Positions 52,149 through 60,867 of a stretch of DNA of 64,000 nt are shown in pieces. The notes under the pieces were generated by a model that had not been told where the DNA came from, did not search any database, and saw only the letters and a program-made list of their open reading frames with translations. Every line of letters starts with the position of its first letter. Within the stretch, counting starts at the first letter, position 1. Made by a program: the position numbers and the translations under genes. Origin of the DNA: Igneacidithiobacillus sp041146875 (lineage in GTDB: Bacteria > Pseudomonadota > Gammaproteobacteria > Acidithiobacillales > Acidithiobacillaceae); contig NZ_JBFRXP010000010.1 of NCBI RefSeq assembly GCF_041146875.1, positions 40,301 to 104,300 on the forward strand, written 5' to 3'.

Positions 52149-52623
52149 CATTGGGTGACTCAATAGCCTGATCTGGGTCGAGCAGGGCCTGAATTTCGCT
52201 ATTGAAGGCGTGCAGATCATCAAAACGCCGATATACCGAGGCAAAGCGCACATAGGCCACCGGATCGAGCTCGCGTAATGCTGCCATGACCAAATCGCCG
52301 ATGCGGCGCGCGGAGATTTCCCGTTCGGAATGGCTGCGAATTTGCTTTTCAATCTTGCGCAAGGCGAGGTCGATTTGCGCCGTAGACACCGGGCGCTTGC
52401 TCAGCGCCCGCCGCAGCCCGGCAAGGAGTTTTTCCTGTCGATAAGGTTCCCGTCGCCCATCCGCCTTGACCACCATTGGGAACGCCAAATCCGCGCGCTC
52501 ATAAGTAGTGAAGCGCTGATTACAGGCGGGGCATTCCCGGCGGCGCCTTACCGACTCGCCATCATCGGCGATGCGAGAATCGACGACACGGGTATCGTCA
52601 TGGGCGCAAAAGGGACAGTGCAC
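52138..52623 (-). CDS. nrdR: Transcriptional repressor NrdR
   Basis: Zinc-ribbon and ATP-cone repressor of ribonucleotide reductase genes. Started at GTG 52623 the protein is 161 residues and reads MHCPFCAHDDTRVVDSR, the conserved zinc ribbon (CPFC and CPAC), followed by an ATP cone with VKADGRREPYRQEKL. GTG lies 2 nt after the glyA stop; no Shine-Dalgarno is evident, so translation probably depends on glyA. The glyA-nrdR-ribD order is common in proteobacteria. Confidence 0.95.
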   Translation of the reverse strand: MHCPFCAHDDTRVVDSRIADDGESVRRRRECPACNQRFTTYERADLAFPMVVKADGRREPYRQEKLLAGLRRALSKRPVSTAQIDLALRKIEKQIRSHSEREISARRIGDLVMAALRELDPVAYVRFASVYRRFDDLHAFNSEIQALLDPDQAIESPNDER

Positions 52624-52625
52624 CG

Positions 52626-53867
52626 TTAGCCATAAACCGGGAAACGCCGGCAAAGTTCAAGGATACGGCCCCGCGCATTTTGCAGGATTGCCTGATCTTG
52701 ATGAGCATCAAGGACGTCGGCAATGGCAACTCCCAGAATTTCCATTTCTGCTTCGGCAAAGCCGCGGGTGGTAGCGGCCGGGGTACCAATACGGATACCG
52801 CTGGTGACTGCTGGCGGACGAGCGTCGAAAGGCACGGCATTTTTATTGACCGTGATGTTAGCATGCCCCAAGGCCTCTTCCGCCTCTTTGCCGGTCACAT
52901 TTTCCCCCAAGTCCAAGAGAAAGAGATGATTGTCGGTACCACCAGAAACCGCCTGATAGCCGCGCCCGGCCAAGACTGCAGACAGCTTTTGCGCATTGCG
53001 GATCACCTGGGCCTGATAAGTTTTGAATTCCGGTTGCAAAGCCTCTTGAAACGCCACCGCCTTACCAGCAATGACATGCATCAGCGGGCCACCCTGAATC
53101 CCCGGGAAAATCAGCGAATTGACCTTTTTCGCATACTCTTCACGGCAGAGAATTAGGCCGCCACGTGGACCACGCAGGGTCTTGTGTGTAGTGGTAGTAA
53201 CAAAATCTGCGTGCGGCACTGGGCTCGGATGATGGCCGGCAGCTACGAGCCCAGCAATGTGTGCCATATCCACCAAAAGATAGGCACCAATACTGCGCGC
53301 GATTTCACCAATGCGCGCAAAATCGATGATGCGCGAATAGGCACTAGCCCCGGCGACGATCATTTTTGGCCGTTCTTGCTCGGCCTGCGCCGCCATGGCG
53401 TCGTAATCGATACGCCCATCCTCACGACGCACTCCGTAAGCGACAACGTCGAAGATCTTGCCAGACAGATTCACCTTGGCACCGTGGGTCAGGTGACCAC
53501 CGTGGGCGAGGCTCATGCCCATAATCTTGTCGCCCGGTTTGAGTACCGAAAAATAGACGGCCTGATTGGCCTGGGAGCCCGAGTGCGGCTGCACGTTGGC
53601 ATGCTCGGCGCCAAACAACTGCTTGGCCCGATCAATGGCAAGCTGCTCAACGACATCGACATACTCACAGCCGCCGTAATATCGCTTACCCGGATAACCC
53701 TCAGCATATTTATTAGTGAGCACTGAACCCTGCGCCGCCATCACCATCGGGCTCGTGTAGTTCTCCGAGGCAATCAGTTCGACATGGTCTTCTTGCCGAA
53801 CGCGTTCGTGCTCCATGGCTTGCGCCAAAGCGGGGTCGAAATCGGCAATGTGTTGGGAAGAAAACAT
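52626..53867 (-). CDS. glyA: Serine hydroxymethyltransferase
   Basis: PLP enzyme that makes glycine and 5,10-methylene-THF from serine. The 413-residue protein has the PLP-lysine motif TTTTHKTLRGPRGG, the N-terminal HVELIASENYTSP and the GSQANQAVYF segment. It is the first gene of the glyA-nrdR-rib-nusB run; CAGGAG precedes the ATG. The 97-bp region upstream contains no obvious gene. Confidence 0.98.
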   Translation of the reverse strand: MFSSQHIADFDPALAQAMEHERVRQEDHVELIASENYTSPMVMAAQGSVLTNKYAEGYPGKRYYGGCEYVDVVEQLAIDRAKQLFGAEHANVQPHSGSQANQAVYFSVLKPGDKIMGMSLAHGGHLTHGAKVNLSGKIFDVVAYGVRREDGRIDYDAMAAQAEQERPKMIVAGASAYSRIIDFARIGEIARSIGAYLLVDMAHIAGLVAAGHHPSPVPHADFVTTTTHKTLRGPRGGLILCREEYAKKVNSLIFPGIQGGPLMHVIAGKAVAFQEALQPEFKTYQAQVIRNAQKLSAVLAGRGYQAVSGGTDNHLFLLDLGENVTGKEAEEALGHANITVNKNAVPFDARPPAVTSGIRIGTPAATTRGFAEAEMEILGVAIADVLDAHQDQAILQNARGRILELCRRFPVYG

Positions 53868-53964
53868 GAGGGCTCCTGGGTCTAGAATTTTTCCTGGCCG
53901 AACAGTAGCAAGGCTAGCCTGCCATGCTCAAGCGCAAAATCTGCGGCCAACTGATGAAGAAGAT

Positions 53965-54729
53965 TCAACTCGTCCGCACCTTCTGCGGCTGCAGTACTGG
54001 AAGCGGTACCGACTTGCCTTCGCGCTTGCGCCGCGGCCGTTGTTTATTGGCGAAGATGTCTTCGTACGCGACATGGACGATGGGCGGCCCGAGCACCCAA
54101 ACGAAGAGCGCCAGCCACACCTGCGCTGGTAACGGCAAAATGACACTGGCGATGAGAAGAATCGCCCACAACGCAATCAGCGGATCACGCAATTCTTGGC
54201 GAAACAGGAGAGCCAGGGTAGTTTCCACTTCCGCCTCGATCCAACCATGTCCCTTGTGCAATGCCAGCGCAACGCCGAAAAATGCCGGGGAAAACCAGAA
54301 GTAGGGCATCATGGAGAGGTCCGTCAGACGCTCACTGAAGCCCATCCACCAGCCCCAAAATCCGGGTGCCTGGCCAACCTGCCAATTTCCTTGCACGCCG
54401 CCAAGCAGCTCACCAAGGATCACCGTTTCGCGGCCAAACTCGAAAAGCAGGCCAAACAAGGTCAGAATCATTCCCCAGAGGATCGCCACACCAACGGCGT
54501 GCCGCAATTGTGGCCAATCATATTGTTGCCCATCACAGCGCCCAGCAAGGTACAGACCCGCGAGAAGACCCAAGGGGGCAAGGCCGTACATAAGCCAAAA
54601 CGGCAGAGGGATGGCAGTGAGCACTAGGGGTAGCAGGAGGAAACGCGCCCAGCGTCCGGGGTGATCGCGCACAATCTCGGCACCACCGCGTACCCAGCTT
54701 TCCATCCGCTGTAGCCACTGTTTGGCCAA
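53965..54729 (-). CDS. Unknown polytopic membrane protein
   Basis: I do not recognise the family. From TTG 54729, which has GGAGGAG at good spacing, the product is about 254 residues. Four to five hydrophobic segments are visible (about 28-55, 74-95, 130-160 with a WGWWMGF stretch, and 195-235), and the C-terminus is basic (NKQRPRRKREGK). It precedes glyA in the same direction with a 97-bp gap and is divergent from the unknown plus-strand gene. Aromatic-rich and probably inner-membrane; no catalytic motif was seen. Confidence 0.7.
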   Translation of the reverse strand: MAKQWLQRMESWVRGGAEIVRDHPGRWARFLLLPLVLTAIPLPFWLMYGLAPLGLLAGLYLAGRCDGQQYDWPQLRHAVGVAILWGMILTLFGLLFEFGRETVILGELLGGVQGNWQVGQAPGFWGWWMGFSERLTDLSMMPYFWFSPAFFGVALALHKGHGWIEAEVETTLALLFRQELRDPLIALWAILLIASVILPLPAQVWLALFVWVLGPPIVHVAYEDIFANKQRPRRKREGKSVPLPVLQPQKVRTS

Positions 54730-54766
54730 AGTCGCTCCTCCGCACAAATCCTATTTTGACATTCTA

Positions 54767-55372
54767 GTGAAGGCAGGCTACAAACTCAAAGAACTTTACG
54801 ATCTTGAGAAATCATCGGTGCAAGAACTTCCAGCCTTTCGCGAACAGGTACGCCGTGCCCACGCGCGACTTATTCTTCAGGTCGTATCTGCCTGTCAAAA
54901 CCCCGATCACCGGTCGGCACTGCGCGAGAGTTTGCGTGTGGCCAGTGCCAACGGCTGGGAGTCTCTGGTCGAACGCCTGGAACGGATTTTAGCTGGCGAA
55001 CGAGATGAAACCCTTTTGCTCGGACTAGATGACGAGGATCACGTTGTCGTTGCGAGTGTGCTTCGGGGTCTACAAGACCCAAGCTCTCTCCCGTCGACCG
55101 AAAACCAAGCGGATCCCAGCTTTGCCGCACCGGGCATTGCCGGGGTCGTCATCGCTGCCCAGCGCGGCGATACCCAGGCCCTGCAATGGCTTGGGCAAAT
55201 GGCCAGCCAAATGCAGCGGGCGGGAGGCGAAATGGCACGACTCGGCGCCTGCCTGGGCCCATTGTCACAAGGAAAAACGGATGTCGAGCGGTTAAGCAAA
55301 GGCCTTGGGGCGAGTACCCGCAGCCTGCTGCGACAAATCGTCGATGAAATGCACAAACTGCAAGCGCAGTAA
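54767..55372 (+). CDS. Unknown soluble protein
   Basis: I do not recognise this protein. It is about 201 residues from GTG 54767; a TTG at 54722 would extend it by 15 residues but overlaps the divergent gene start. The sequence is mostly helical and acidic in the middle (LLLGLDDEDHVVVASVL), with a C-terminal amphipathic region ending RQIVDEMHKLQAQ. No signal peptide or membrane segment. It lies 65 bp before the CnoX-like gene and may be co-transcribed with it. Confidence 0.65.
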   Translation: MKAGYKLKELYDLEKSSVQELPAFREQVRRAHARLILQVVSACQNPDHRSALRESLRVASANGWESLVERLERILAGERDETLLLGLDDEDHVVVASVLRGLQDPSSLPSTENQADPSFAAPGIAGVVIAAQRGDTQALQWLGQMASQMQRAGGEMARLGACLGPLSQGKTDVERLSKGLGASTRSLLRQIVDEMHKLQAQ

Positions 55373-55437
55373 CCGGCTTGAGCGCAGCCATCATCCCCCC
55401 TACCATGTTCAAAAGCCTTATCACAGGAGTGCAGTAG

Positions 55438-56307
55438 ATGGCGTCTGGTGCGCACGTTATTGAGGTAAATCTCGGTAACTTTACCGAGGTAGTAGATACA
55501 GAGTCTTTCCAGCGCCCCGTGTTGGTCGACTTCTGGGCGCCCTGGTGCGGGCCCTGTCGTGCCCTTGGACCCGTTTTGGAGCGGCTTGCCGAAGAAATGC
55601 AGGGCGCATTCCTACTCGCGAAAATCAACTCCGACGAAAACCCAGAGCTCTCCCGCCAGTATTCTGTGCGCGGTATCCCAGCGGTAAAGGCCTTTCGCGA
55701 AGGACGCGTGATAGACGAATTTACCGGCGCCTTACCAGAGCCTGCCATTCGCCAGTTTCTCGAAAAGATTTTACCCAAGGTGGGCGACGAGCAGCGTAAA
55801 GCCGGCCTAGAGGCTCTGGCATGCGGCGATACTGCGGCGGCGGAACAATCCTTTCGCGCTGCCCTTGCGCAAGACCCACGCAACGATGCGGCCCGCCTGG
55901 AACTCGCACGCCTATTGATCGGCCGCGGTGACAATACGGCGGCAGAGGCGGAAATTGCGGCCCTGAGCCCCGCCTCTCAGGCCAGCGAGAGTGTGGAAGC
56001 ACTGCGGGCGCTGGTGGAATTTTCGGCCGCCCTACACGATGCGCCGCCGGGCGAAGAAATTGCGCGCCGTCTACGCGAAAGTAGCGGCGAGGAGCAGGCG
56101 AAATCCATGTACCAGCATGCCTTGCGCGAACTTTTGCAGGGACATGAGCAAGCCGCACTCGATCAGTTCATCGAGATGGTGCAGCGGCATCGGAAATATG
56201 GTGATGACCTCGCACGCAAGACTCTACTGAAAATTTTCCTGCTCCTCGGCAAGGAGCATCCGCTGGTCAACGAGTATCGCAGCAAATTAGCGCGGGCGCT
56301 GCATTGA
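55438..56307 (+). CDS. cnoX: CnoX/YbbN-like thioredoxin-TPR protein
   Basis: Cytoplasmic redox-linked holdase family. The 289-residue protein has an N-terminal thioredoxin domain with an intact WCGPC active site (Cys37 and Cys40) and VRGIPAVKAFREGR with the cis-proline, followed by a tetratricopeptide-like C-terminal half (about 115-289, e.g. GDTAAAEQSFRAALAQDP). The length and fusion match CnoX. E. coli CnoX lacks the redox pair, so this version could also act as a thiol oxidoreductase. AGGAG precedes the ATG. Confidence 0.9.
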   Translation: MASGAHVIEVNLGNFTEVVDTESFQRPVLVDFWAPWCGPCRALGPVLERLAEEMQGAFLLAKINSDENPELSRQYSVRGIPAVKAFREGRVIDEFTGALPEPAIRQFLEKILPKVGDEQRKAGLEALACGDTAAAEQSFRAALAQDPRNDAARLELARLLIGRGDNTAAEAEIAALSPASQASESVEALRALVEFSAALHDAPPGEEIARRLRESSGEEQAKSMYQHALRELLQGHEQAALDQFIEMVQRHRKYGDDLARKTLLKIFLLLGKEHPLVNEYRSKLARALH

Positions 56308-56381
56308 GCGAGCCTGTGTTTCTGGCGGAGCGCTATCCGTCCCAGCCCTAGCGGGCATTGAAATTGAAGGAGTATGACTTG

Positions 56382-57896
56382 ATGGCTGGCCCCATTTCCA
56401 CCCTCCGTTTACCTCGGCGTCGCGCACTACTGACTGCGACAACCCTAGTCCTGCTCGCGTCCGGCTGTGCCCAAGGGCAGGTGAGCGCGCCAATAAAAAC
56501 CGCAACGCCAGCCCCAGTCGCCGCTGTCACGCAAAGTGCGCCGTTGCAGCCCCTGGTTGCTCTGCCCGATTTTACGCCACTCATCGAGCGCTATGGTCCA
56601 GCGGTGGTCAATATCAGCACCACATCCGAGCAGAATATCCCGGGCGCTGGCAACCCCTTTCCGCCCGACTCGCCATTCTATCGTTTTTTTGAGCATTTTG
56701 GCGCACCCAATGGGCAAGGCAACAAGCCGCCGCAGGAGAAGGTCGAGTCTTTAGGCTCCGGCTTCATTATGAGTAGCGATGGTTATATCGTCACCGCCGC
56801 CCATGTAGTGCGCCATGCCAAGCACATCATCGTCACCCTAGCCGATCACCACGCCTATCCAGCCAAACTCGTTGGACTCTCCGTGCGCTATGATACAGCG
56901 CTATTGAAGATCGACGCGAAGAACCTGCCCACTGCTCCCATCGGCAACTCCAGCGATCTCAAGGTCGGCCAATGGGTGCTAGCCGTGGGTACGCCGTTCG
57001 GCTTTTCCAATTCCGTTACCCAGGGCGTCGTTAGCGCCCTCGATCGGCCGCTGCCCGACGATGAGTACATTCCCTTCATCCAAAGCGACGTACCAATCAA
57101 TCCCGGCAACTCCGGTGGTCCGCTCTTCAATATGTATGGCCAGGTCGTTGGCATCAACGATCAAATCTACACCAACAACGGCGGCTACATGGGCCTGTCT
57201 TTTTCCATCCCCATCAATACCGTGATGTCGGTAGTGGATGACCTGAAGGCCCACCGTGCTATCCAGTTTGGTTATCTCGGTGTTGAGGTTCAGAGCGTAA
57301 CACCGGACATGGCTGAGGCCTTACACCTGAGTGAACCGGTGGGCGCCCTAGTGGCTTCGATTCAGGCCGATAGTCCTGCGGCACGCGCCGGTTTGCATCC
57401 TGGCGATGTTATCGTCACCTTCGCCGGTAAGCCGGTCTACAGCGTCGGGCAACTGCCCTTACTGGTCGGCACCAAGAAGCCCGGAACACAGGTAGAGATT
57501 GGGGTTCTGCGCGATGGAAAAGCGCTAAGCCTGCCGATCACCGTTGGCACCTTGCCTAGCCCGCAAAAAAGTGCCGAGATGGAAAGCAGCCCCACAGCGA
57601 TCGCCAACGTACTCAAAATCCCGCGCTTAGGGATCTCCGCAAGGCCACTCTCCGCCAAGCTGATGCAAGAACTGGGGATTGATCAGGGGGTAGAAGTGGT
57701 GGACGTGCACCAGGGCGCCGCGGCCGAAGCTGGTGTGCAACCGGGCATGATCATCGAACAGCTCGACCAAAAGACCGTGCGGAGTCCGCAGCAACTGCAG
57801 CGCCTGGTCGCTGGCATCCCGGCAGACAAACCCATCCCAGCACTGATCCGCCAGGGCAAATCGAGCATCTTCATTGTCCTGCGCCTTCCCAAATAG
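56382..57896 (+). CDS. HtrA/DegP-type periplasmic serine protease
   Basis: Envelope quality-control protease of 504 residues. The catalytic triad is complete: His141 (TAAHVV), Asp171 (YDTALL), Ser244 (GNSGGP). Two PDZ domains follow (about 290-380 and 410-500). The N-terminus has RLPRRRALL and a hydrophobic stretch ending LLASGC (Cys29), which could be a lipobox and resembles a twin-arginine signal. ATG 56382 follows AAGGAG; a TTG at 56358 is less likely. It lies 74 bp after the CnoX-like gene on the same strand. Confidence 0.92.
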   Translation: MAGPISTLRLPRRRALLTATTLVLLASGCAQGQVSAPIKTATPAPVAAVTQSAPLQPLVALPDFTPLIERYGPAVVNISTTSEQNIPGAGNPFPPDSPFYRFFEHFGAPNGQGNKPPQEKVESLGSGFIMSSDGYIVTAAHVVRHAKHIIVTLADHHAYPAKLVGLSVRYDTALLKIDAKNLPTAPIGNSSDLKVGQWVLAVGTPFGFSNSVTQGVVSALDRPLPDDEYIPFIQSDVPINPGNSGGPLFNMYGQVVGINDQIYTNNGGYMGLSFSIPINTVMSVVDDLKAHRAIQFGYLGVEVQSVTPDMAEALHLSEPVGALVASIQADSPAARAGLHPGDVIVTFAGKPVYSVGQLPLLVGTKKPGTQVEIGVLRDGKALSLPITVGTLPSPQKSAEMESSPTAIANVLKIPRLGISARPLSAKLMQELGIDQGVEVVDVHQGAAAEAGVQPGMIIEQLDQKTVRSPQQLQRLVAGIPADKPIPALIRQGKSSIFIVLRLPK

Positions 57897-57911
57897 GTAG
57901 GGTTCTTGCAC

Positions 57912-58826
57912 TTAGCCGCGCGGATGATGCGCGGCGTGCAGGGCTTGCAAACGCGCTTGCGCGATATGGGTGTAAATTTCTGTCGTGCTGAGCTGGGCGT
58001 GCCCGAGCATCAGTTGCACGCTGCGTAGGTCGGCGCCATGGTCGAGCAGATGGGTGGCAAAGGCGTGGCGCAGGCTGTGGGGAGAAAGCTGGCATTGGAT
58101 GCCGGCGAGCTCCCCGTAGTGCCGTATGAGCTGCCAAAAGCGCTGGCGAGTCATAGGCTTGGCGCGTTGACTCAAAAACACAGCAGCCTGCGCTTGGTCC
58201 CGTATCAGTACCCCGCGCGCCTGCCGCAAATAGACGCCAAGCAAATCCTGGGCGCGCGCACCAATGGGAACGAGACGCTCTTTCCGCCCCTTGCCGAAGG
58301 TCTTCAACACCCCAGCGGGCAGATCTACCTGGGACAGTTGTAAACCCACGAGTTCGGATACCCGCAATCCAGTGGCGTATAACAGTTCGAGCATGGCCGC
58401 GTCACGCAGGCCCATCGGCAGCGTTTGATCCGGCGCGGAGAGTAGCGCCTCGACTTCCGACTCTGTCGGTACATCCGGCAAATGACGTCCCAGGCGTGGC
58501 GAACTGAGATCCCGACTAGGATCGTGTTGTATCCAACCCTCGCGCAGGGCATGTGCGTAAAAGCCGCGCAGGCTAGAAAGCTGTCGCCGTGTGCTGCGCA
58601 GGGCTGCACCCGCCGCTAGGCGCGCCGCAAGGAAACTCGCCAGATCGGCATTATCCGCTTGGCGCAAGCGCAAGTCGCGCGTCTGCAGATACAGCCGCAA
58701 GCTGTCGAGATCCTGGGCATAGGCGCGCAGGGTGAGGGCACTCAGGTTTTTCTCCAACCAGAGCGCATCAAGAAAGTGATCTATGTCGGCATCCAGGCTC
58801 GGTAGGCGGCTCTTAGGCGCGCGCAT
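57912..58826 (-). CDS. xerD: Tyrosine recombinase XerD
   Basis: Resolves chromosome dimers at dif together with XerC. From ATG 58826 the protein is 304 residues, near the E. coli 298. The N-terminal SAM-like domain (LEKNLSALTLRAYAQDL) and the catalytic residues are visible: Arg in ATGLRVSEL, Lys in GKGRKERLVP, His and Arg in HSLRHAFATHLL, His and Tyr in LGHAQLSTTEIYTH. The C-terminal ALHAAHHPRG matches XerD rather than XerC. It overlaps the end of ogt by 14 nt. Confidence 0.93.
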   Translation of the reverse strand: MRAPKSRLPSLDADIDHFLDALWLEKNLSALTLRAYAQDLDSLRLYLQTRDLRLRQADNADLASFLAARLAAGAALRSTRRQLSSLRGFYAHALREGWIQHDPSRDLSSPRLGRHLPDVPTESEVEALLSAPDQTLPMGLRDAAMLELLYATGLRVSELVGLQLSQVDLPAGVLKTFGKGRKERLVPIGARAQDLLGVYLRQARGVLIRDQAQAAVFLSQRAKPMTRQRFWQLIRHYGELAGIQCQLSPHSLRHAFATHLLDHGADLRSVQLMLGHAQLSTTEIYTHIAQARLQALHAAHHPRG

Positions 58827-59346
58827 ATTCGACGCCCTCGTGGCGGAGGAGGAGATCTTTGTAAGCGATCTCCGCTCCCTCCCGCTTACCAGAATAACCA
58901 CCGAGACCATGTTTGGCGAGCACCCGATGGCAAGGAATGAGGATAGCGATCGGGTTGCGTCGACATGCCTGCCCCACGGCACGCGGCGCGTTGTGCAGGA
59001 CACTGGCAAGTTCGCCATAGCTGCGCACCCTGCCCAAGGGAATTTTCTGTAACGCGTTCCAGACACACCGCTGAAATGGGGTCCCCGACGCGCGCATGGG
59101 GAGCCGCCGACGCAACCGCTCATACGCGACAAAGTCCGCTGCCGCGTAGGCCGCCAGGGTTTGTGCAAGTGGATGGCAGGAATCCAGGTAGGGCAGGTCT
59201 TCTGCTTGGCCCAACAGCGGATGGAGCCCGACCAGCGTGGTACCGAAAAATTCCAGAGATACCGTGCCGATCGGCTCCACCGTGTAGAGCCAATGGCTCC
59301 CTACTACTCCGGGTAGAGACGCAGGAAGACTAGGGGATGAATCCAT
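58813..59346 (-). CDS. ogt: Methylated-DNA--protein-cysteine methyltransferase
   Basis: Suicide repair protein for O6-alkylguanine. From ATG 59346 the product is 177 residues (E. coli Ogt 171). The active-site motif IPCHRV is intact and follows the recognition helix GTPFQRCVWNALQKIPLG. It overlaps the unknown gene upstream by 43 nt and xerD downstream by 14 nt, so the three are probably co-transcribed. Confidence 0.94.
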   Translation of the reverse strand: MDSSPSLPASLPGVVGSHWLYTVEPIGTVSLEFFGTTLVGLHPLLGQAEDLPYLDSCHPLAQTLAAYAAADFVAYERLRRRLPMRASGTPFQRCVWNALQKIPLGRVRSYGELASVLHNAPRAVGQACRRNPIAILIPCHRVLAKHGLGGYSGKREGAEIAYKDLLLRHEGVEYARA

Positions 59347-60512
59347 AACAGGGGTCCAGCGAGTTCCTGGGTCGCCGCTTGCGTCTCTTGCCAGTGTGCC
59401 CAAAACAATGCAGAGGGGTCATGAGACGCGATTAAATGCTGTTCCGCCCGCCGCTGATACCAAGAGCGCAGGGCGTCCGCACCGAGAGCCTGTACTTGCA
59501 ATACGCGCTGCCAATCCTCGCCGTAGGTCTGCGGCGTAACCTCCTCGGAAAGGGCGTGACGGAAGGCCGCGAGTTCTGTGTATCCGGGCCAGTTCTGCTG
59601 TGCCTCCCAGCCGGCAAAGCGAAACAGATCAGCGGCAGCACTGAACAAGATACGCCGGCAACGCCGCAAACTGCGGTGCGGCATTTGCAAGACTGCCGCC
59701 AACCACAAGTAGATCTCCCCCAGTGCAATCAGTTGTGAGCCATCAGGATATTCCAGAATCATCAAACCTAAAGCCAGAAAGAGCTGGCGCAGGGCGGCGA
59801 TGGGCTGGTCCCCCATACCGCGCAGATGTTCCATATAAGCGCTGAGGTCGCGCTCACGCAAGCTCTGTAATAGCGCTTTCCCGCTATCCAAGCGGCGCTC
59901 GGCCCGCCCTTCGGGCACCACTACGGCGCAAGCCTCGGCAAGGCTCCAGTGTTGCTGCAAAGCGGCCATGGTTAGCGGTACGAAGTCTTCCGCAGGCATG
60001 ATCGCGGCGAGTTGTGCCCAGGCATGCAAAAGACTGCTGCGAAACCCGTGGGCATAGCCGTCTTCTGCCACCCGCAGACGTAACCGATCGATAATCAGAT
60101 GTCGTGCCTTGGCATCCTCTGCCATGCTCCGCAACAGGGGCAACAGACGCCGTATATCCTGTTTTTCGATGGCCTCGGCAAAGATATCGAGTTCCATATC
60201 GATGGGCAGGGGTGTATCGGGGACGACCCGTAACCAGGCAGCCGGGACCGGATCCACCGTCTCCGCCGCGGGAAATGTGGAGGCCACCAGATGTCCGGGT
60301 AGAGCGCCAGCGGCAATGGTAAAGCTGAGGTGGGCCAACCAGCAGCGACTGGAATACAAATCGACCTGCCCCTGAGACAGGGACAGGCCTTCACGCAGGT
60401 AAAGCGACTGCAGGGACAAACGCGAGTTTGCGTCCGCCCAGATGCGGTCTTGCTCCGGCGCCGCAGCCATCCGCCATTGCGTGAGCAAGGCGGCAGACTG
60501 CCCTTCGCTCAT
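59304..60512 (-). CDS. Unknown protein translationally coupled to rplS
   Basis: I do not recognise this 402-residue protein. It is predicted to be largely helical, rich in Leu, Ala, Arg and Trp, without signal peptide, membrane segments or a known catalytic motif; tracts such as ALRQLFLALGLMILEYP and LFRFAGWEAQQNWPG stand out. Its ATG overlaps the rplS stop as ATGA, and its end overlaps ogt by 43 nt. The arrangement suggests expression at ribosomal-operon levels or a link to translation or DNA repair, but function cannot be assigned from the sequence. Confidence 0.75.
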   Translation of the reverse strand: MSEGQSAALLTQWRMAAAPEQDRIWADANSRLSLQSLYLREGLSLSQGQVDLYSSRCWLAHLSFTIAAGALPGHLVASTFPAAETVDPVPAAWLRVVPDTPLPIDMELDIFAEAIEKQDIRRLLPLLRSMAEDAKARHLIIDRLRLRVAEDGYAHGFRSSLLHAWAQLAAIMPAEDFVPLTMAALQQHWSLAEACAVVVPEGRAERRLDSGKALLQSLRERDLSAYMEHLRGMGDQPIAALRQLFLALGLMILEYPDGSQLIALGEIYLWLAAVLQMPHRSLRRCRRILFSAAADLFRFAGWEAQQNWPGYTELAAFRHALSEEVTPQTYGEDWQRVLQVQALGADALRSWYQRRAEQHLIASHDPSALFWAHWQETQAATQELAGPLLWIHPLVFLRLYPE

Positions 60513-60856
60513 CAGCCGAGCTTTTCGCGAATGCGCGCAGCCTTACCGGAGAGTTCGCGCAGGTAGTAGAGCTTGGCGCGACGTACATCACCGCGACGCT
60601 TCACTTCCACCTTGGCGACCAGGGGCGAATGCATGGGAAAGACGCGCTCCACGCCCTCGCCACTGGAGATTTTGCGCACCGTGAAAGAGGAATGGGCACC
60701 CCGGTTGCGCCGCGCGATGCACAGGCCTTCAAAAACCTGGACACGCTCACGTTCCCCTTCCTTCACCCGTACATGCACCGCCACGGTATCGCCGGCAATG
60801 AACTCGGGAATCTCGTTCTTTGCCTCTGCCAGATTAATCTCATCAATAATATTCAC
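60512..60856 (-). CDS. rplS: 50S ribosomal protein L19
   Basis: Intersubunit-bridge protein. From GTG 60856, with AAGGAG seven bases upstream, the product is 114 residues and reads MNIIDEINLAEAKNEIPEF, the family N-terminus; upstream in-frame sequence is not L19-like. The signature near the C-terminus (KVEVKRRGDVRRAKLYYLR) is present. It ends the classical rpsP-rimM-trmD-rplS unit. Confidence 0.96.
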   Translation of the reverse strand: MNIIDEINLAEAKNEIPEFIAGDTVAVHVRVKEGERERVQVFEGLCIARRNRGAHSSFTVRKISSGEGVERVFPMHSPLVAKVEVKRRGDVRRAKLYYLRELSGKAARIREKLG

Positions 60857-60867
60857 AGCCCTTCTCC

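Noticed and set aside
51036..52352. Longer 438-residue version of RibD
   Set aside because: The added N-terminus lies inside nrdR in another frame and is not RibD-like.
52100..52700. FMN riboswitch ahead of ribD
   Set aside because: ribD overlaps nrdR, which directly follows glyA, leaving no space, and no RFN-like conserved text was seen.
53924..54304. Plus-strand frame of 126 codons after glyA
   Set aside because: It overlaps the minus-strand membrane-protein gene antisense and has no ribosome-binding site or domain; considered a shadow.
57912..59168. Longer 418-residue version of the XerD frame
   Set aside because: The extra N-terminal 114 residues are an out-of-frame reading of ogt; XerD length and motif positions fit ATG 58826.
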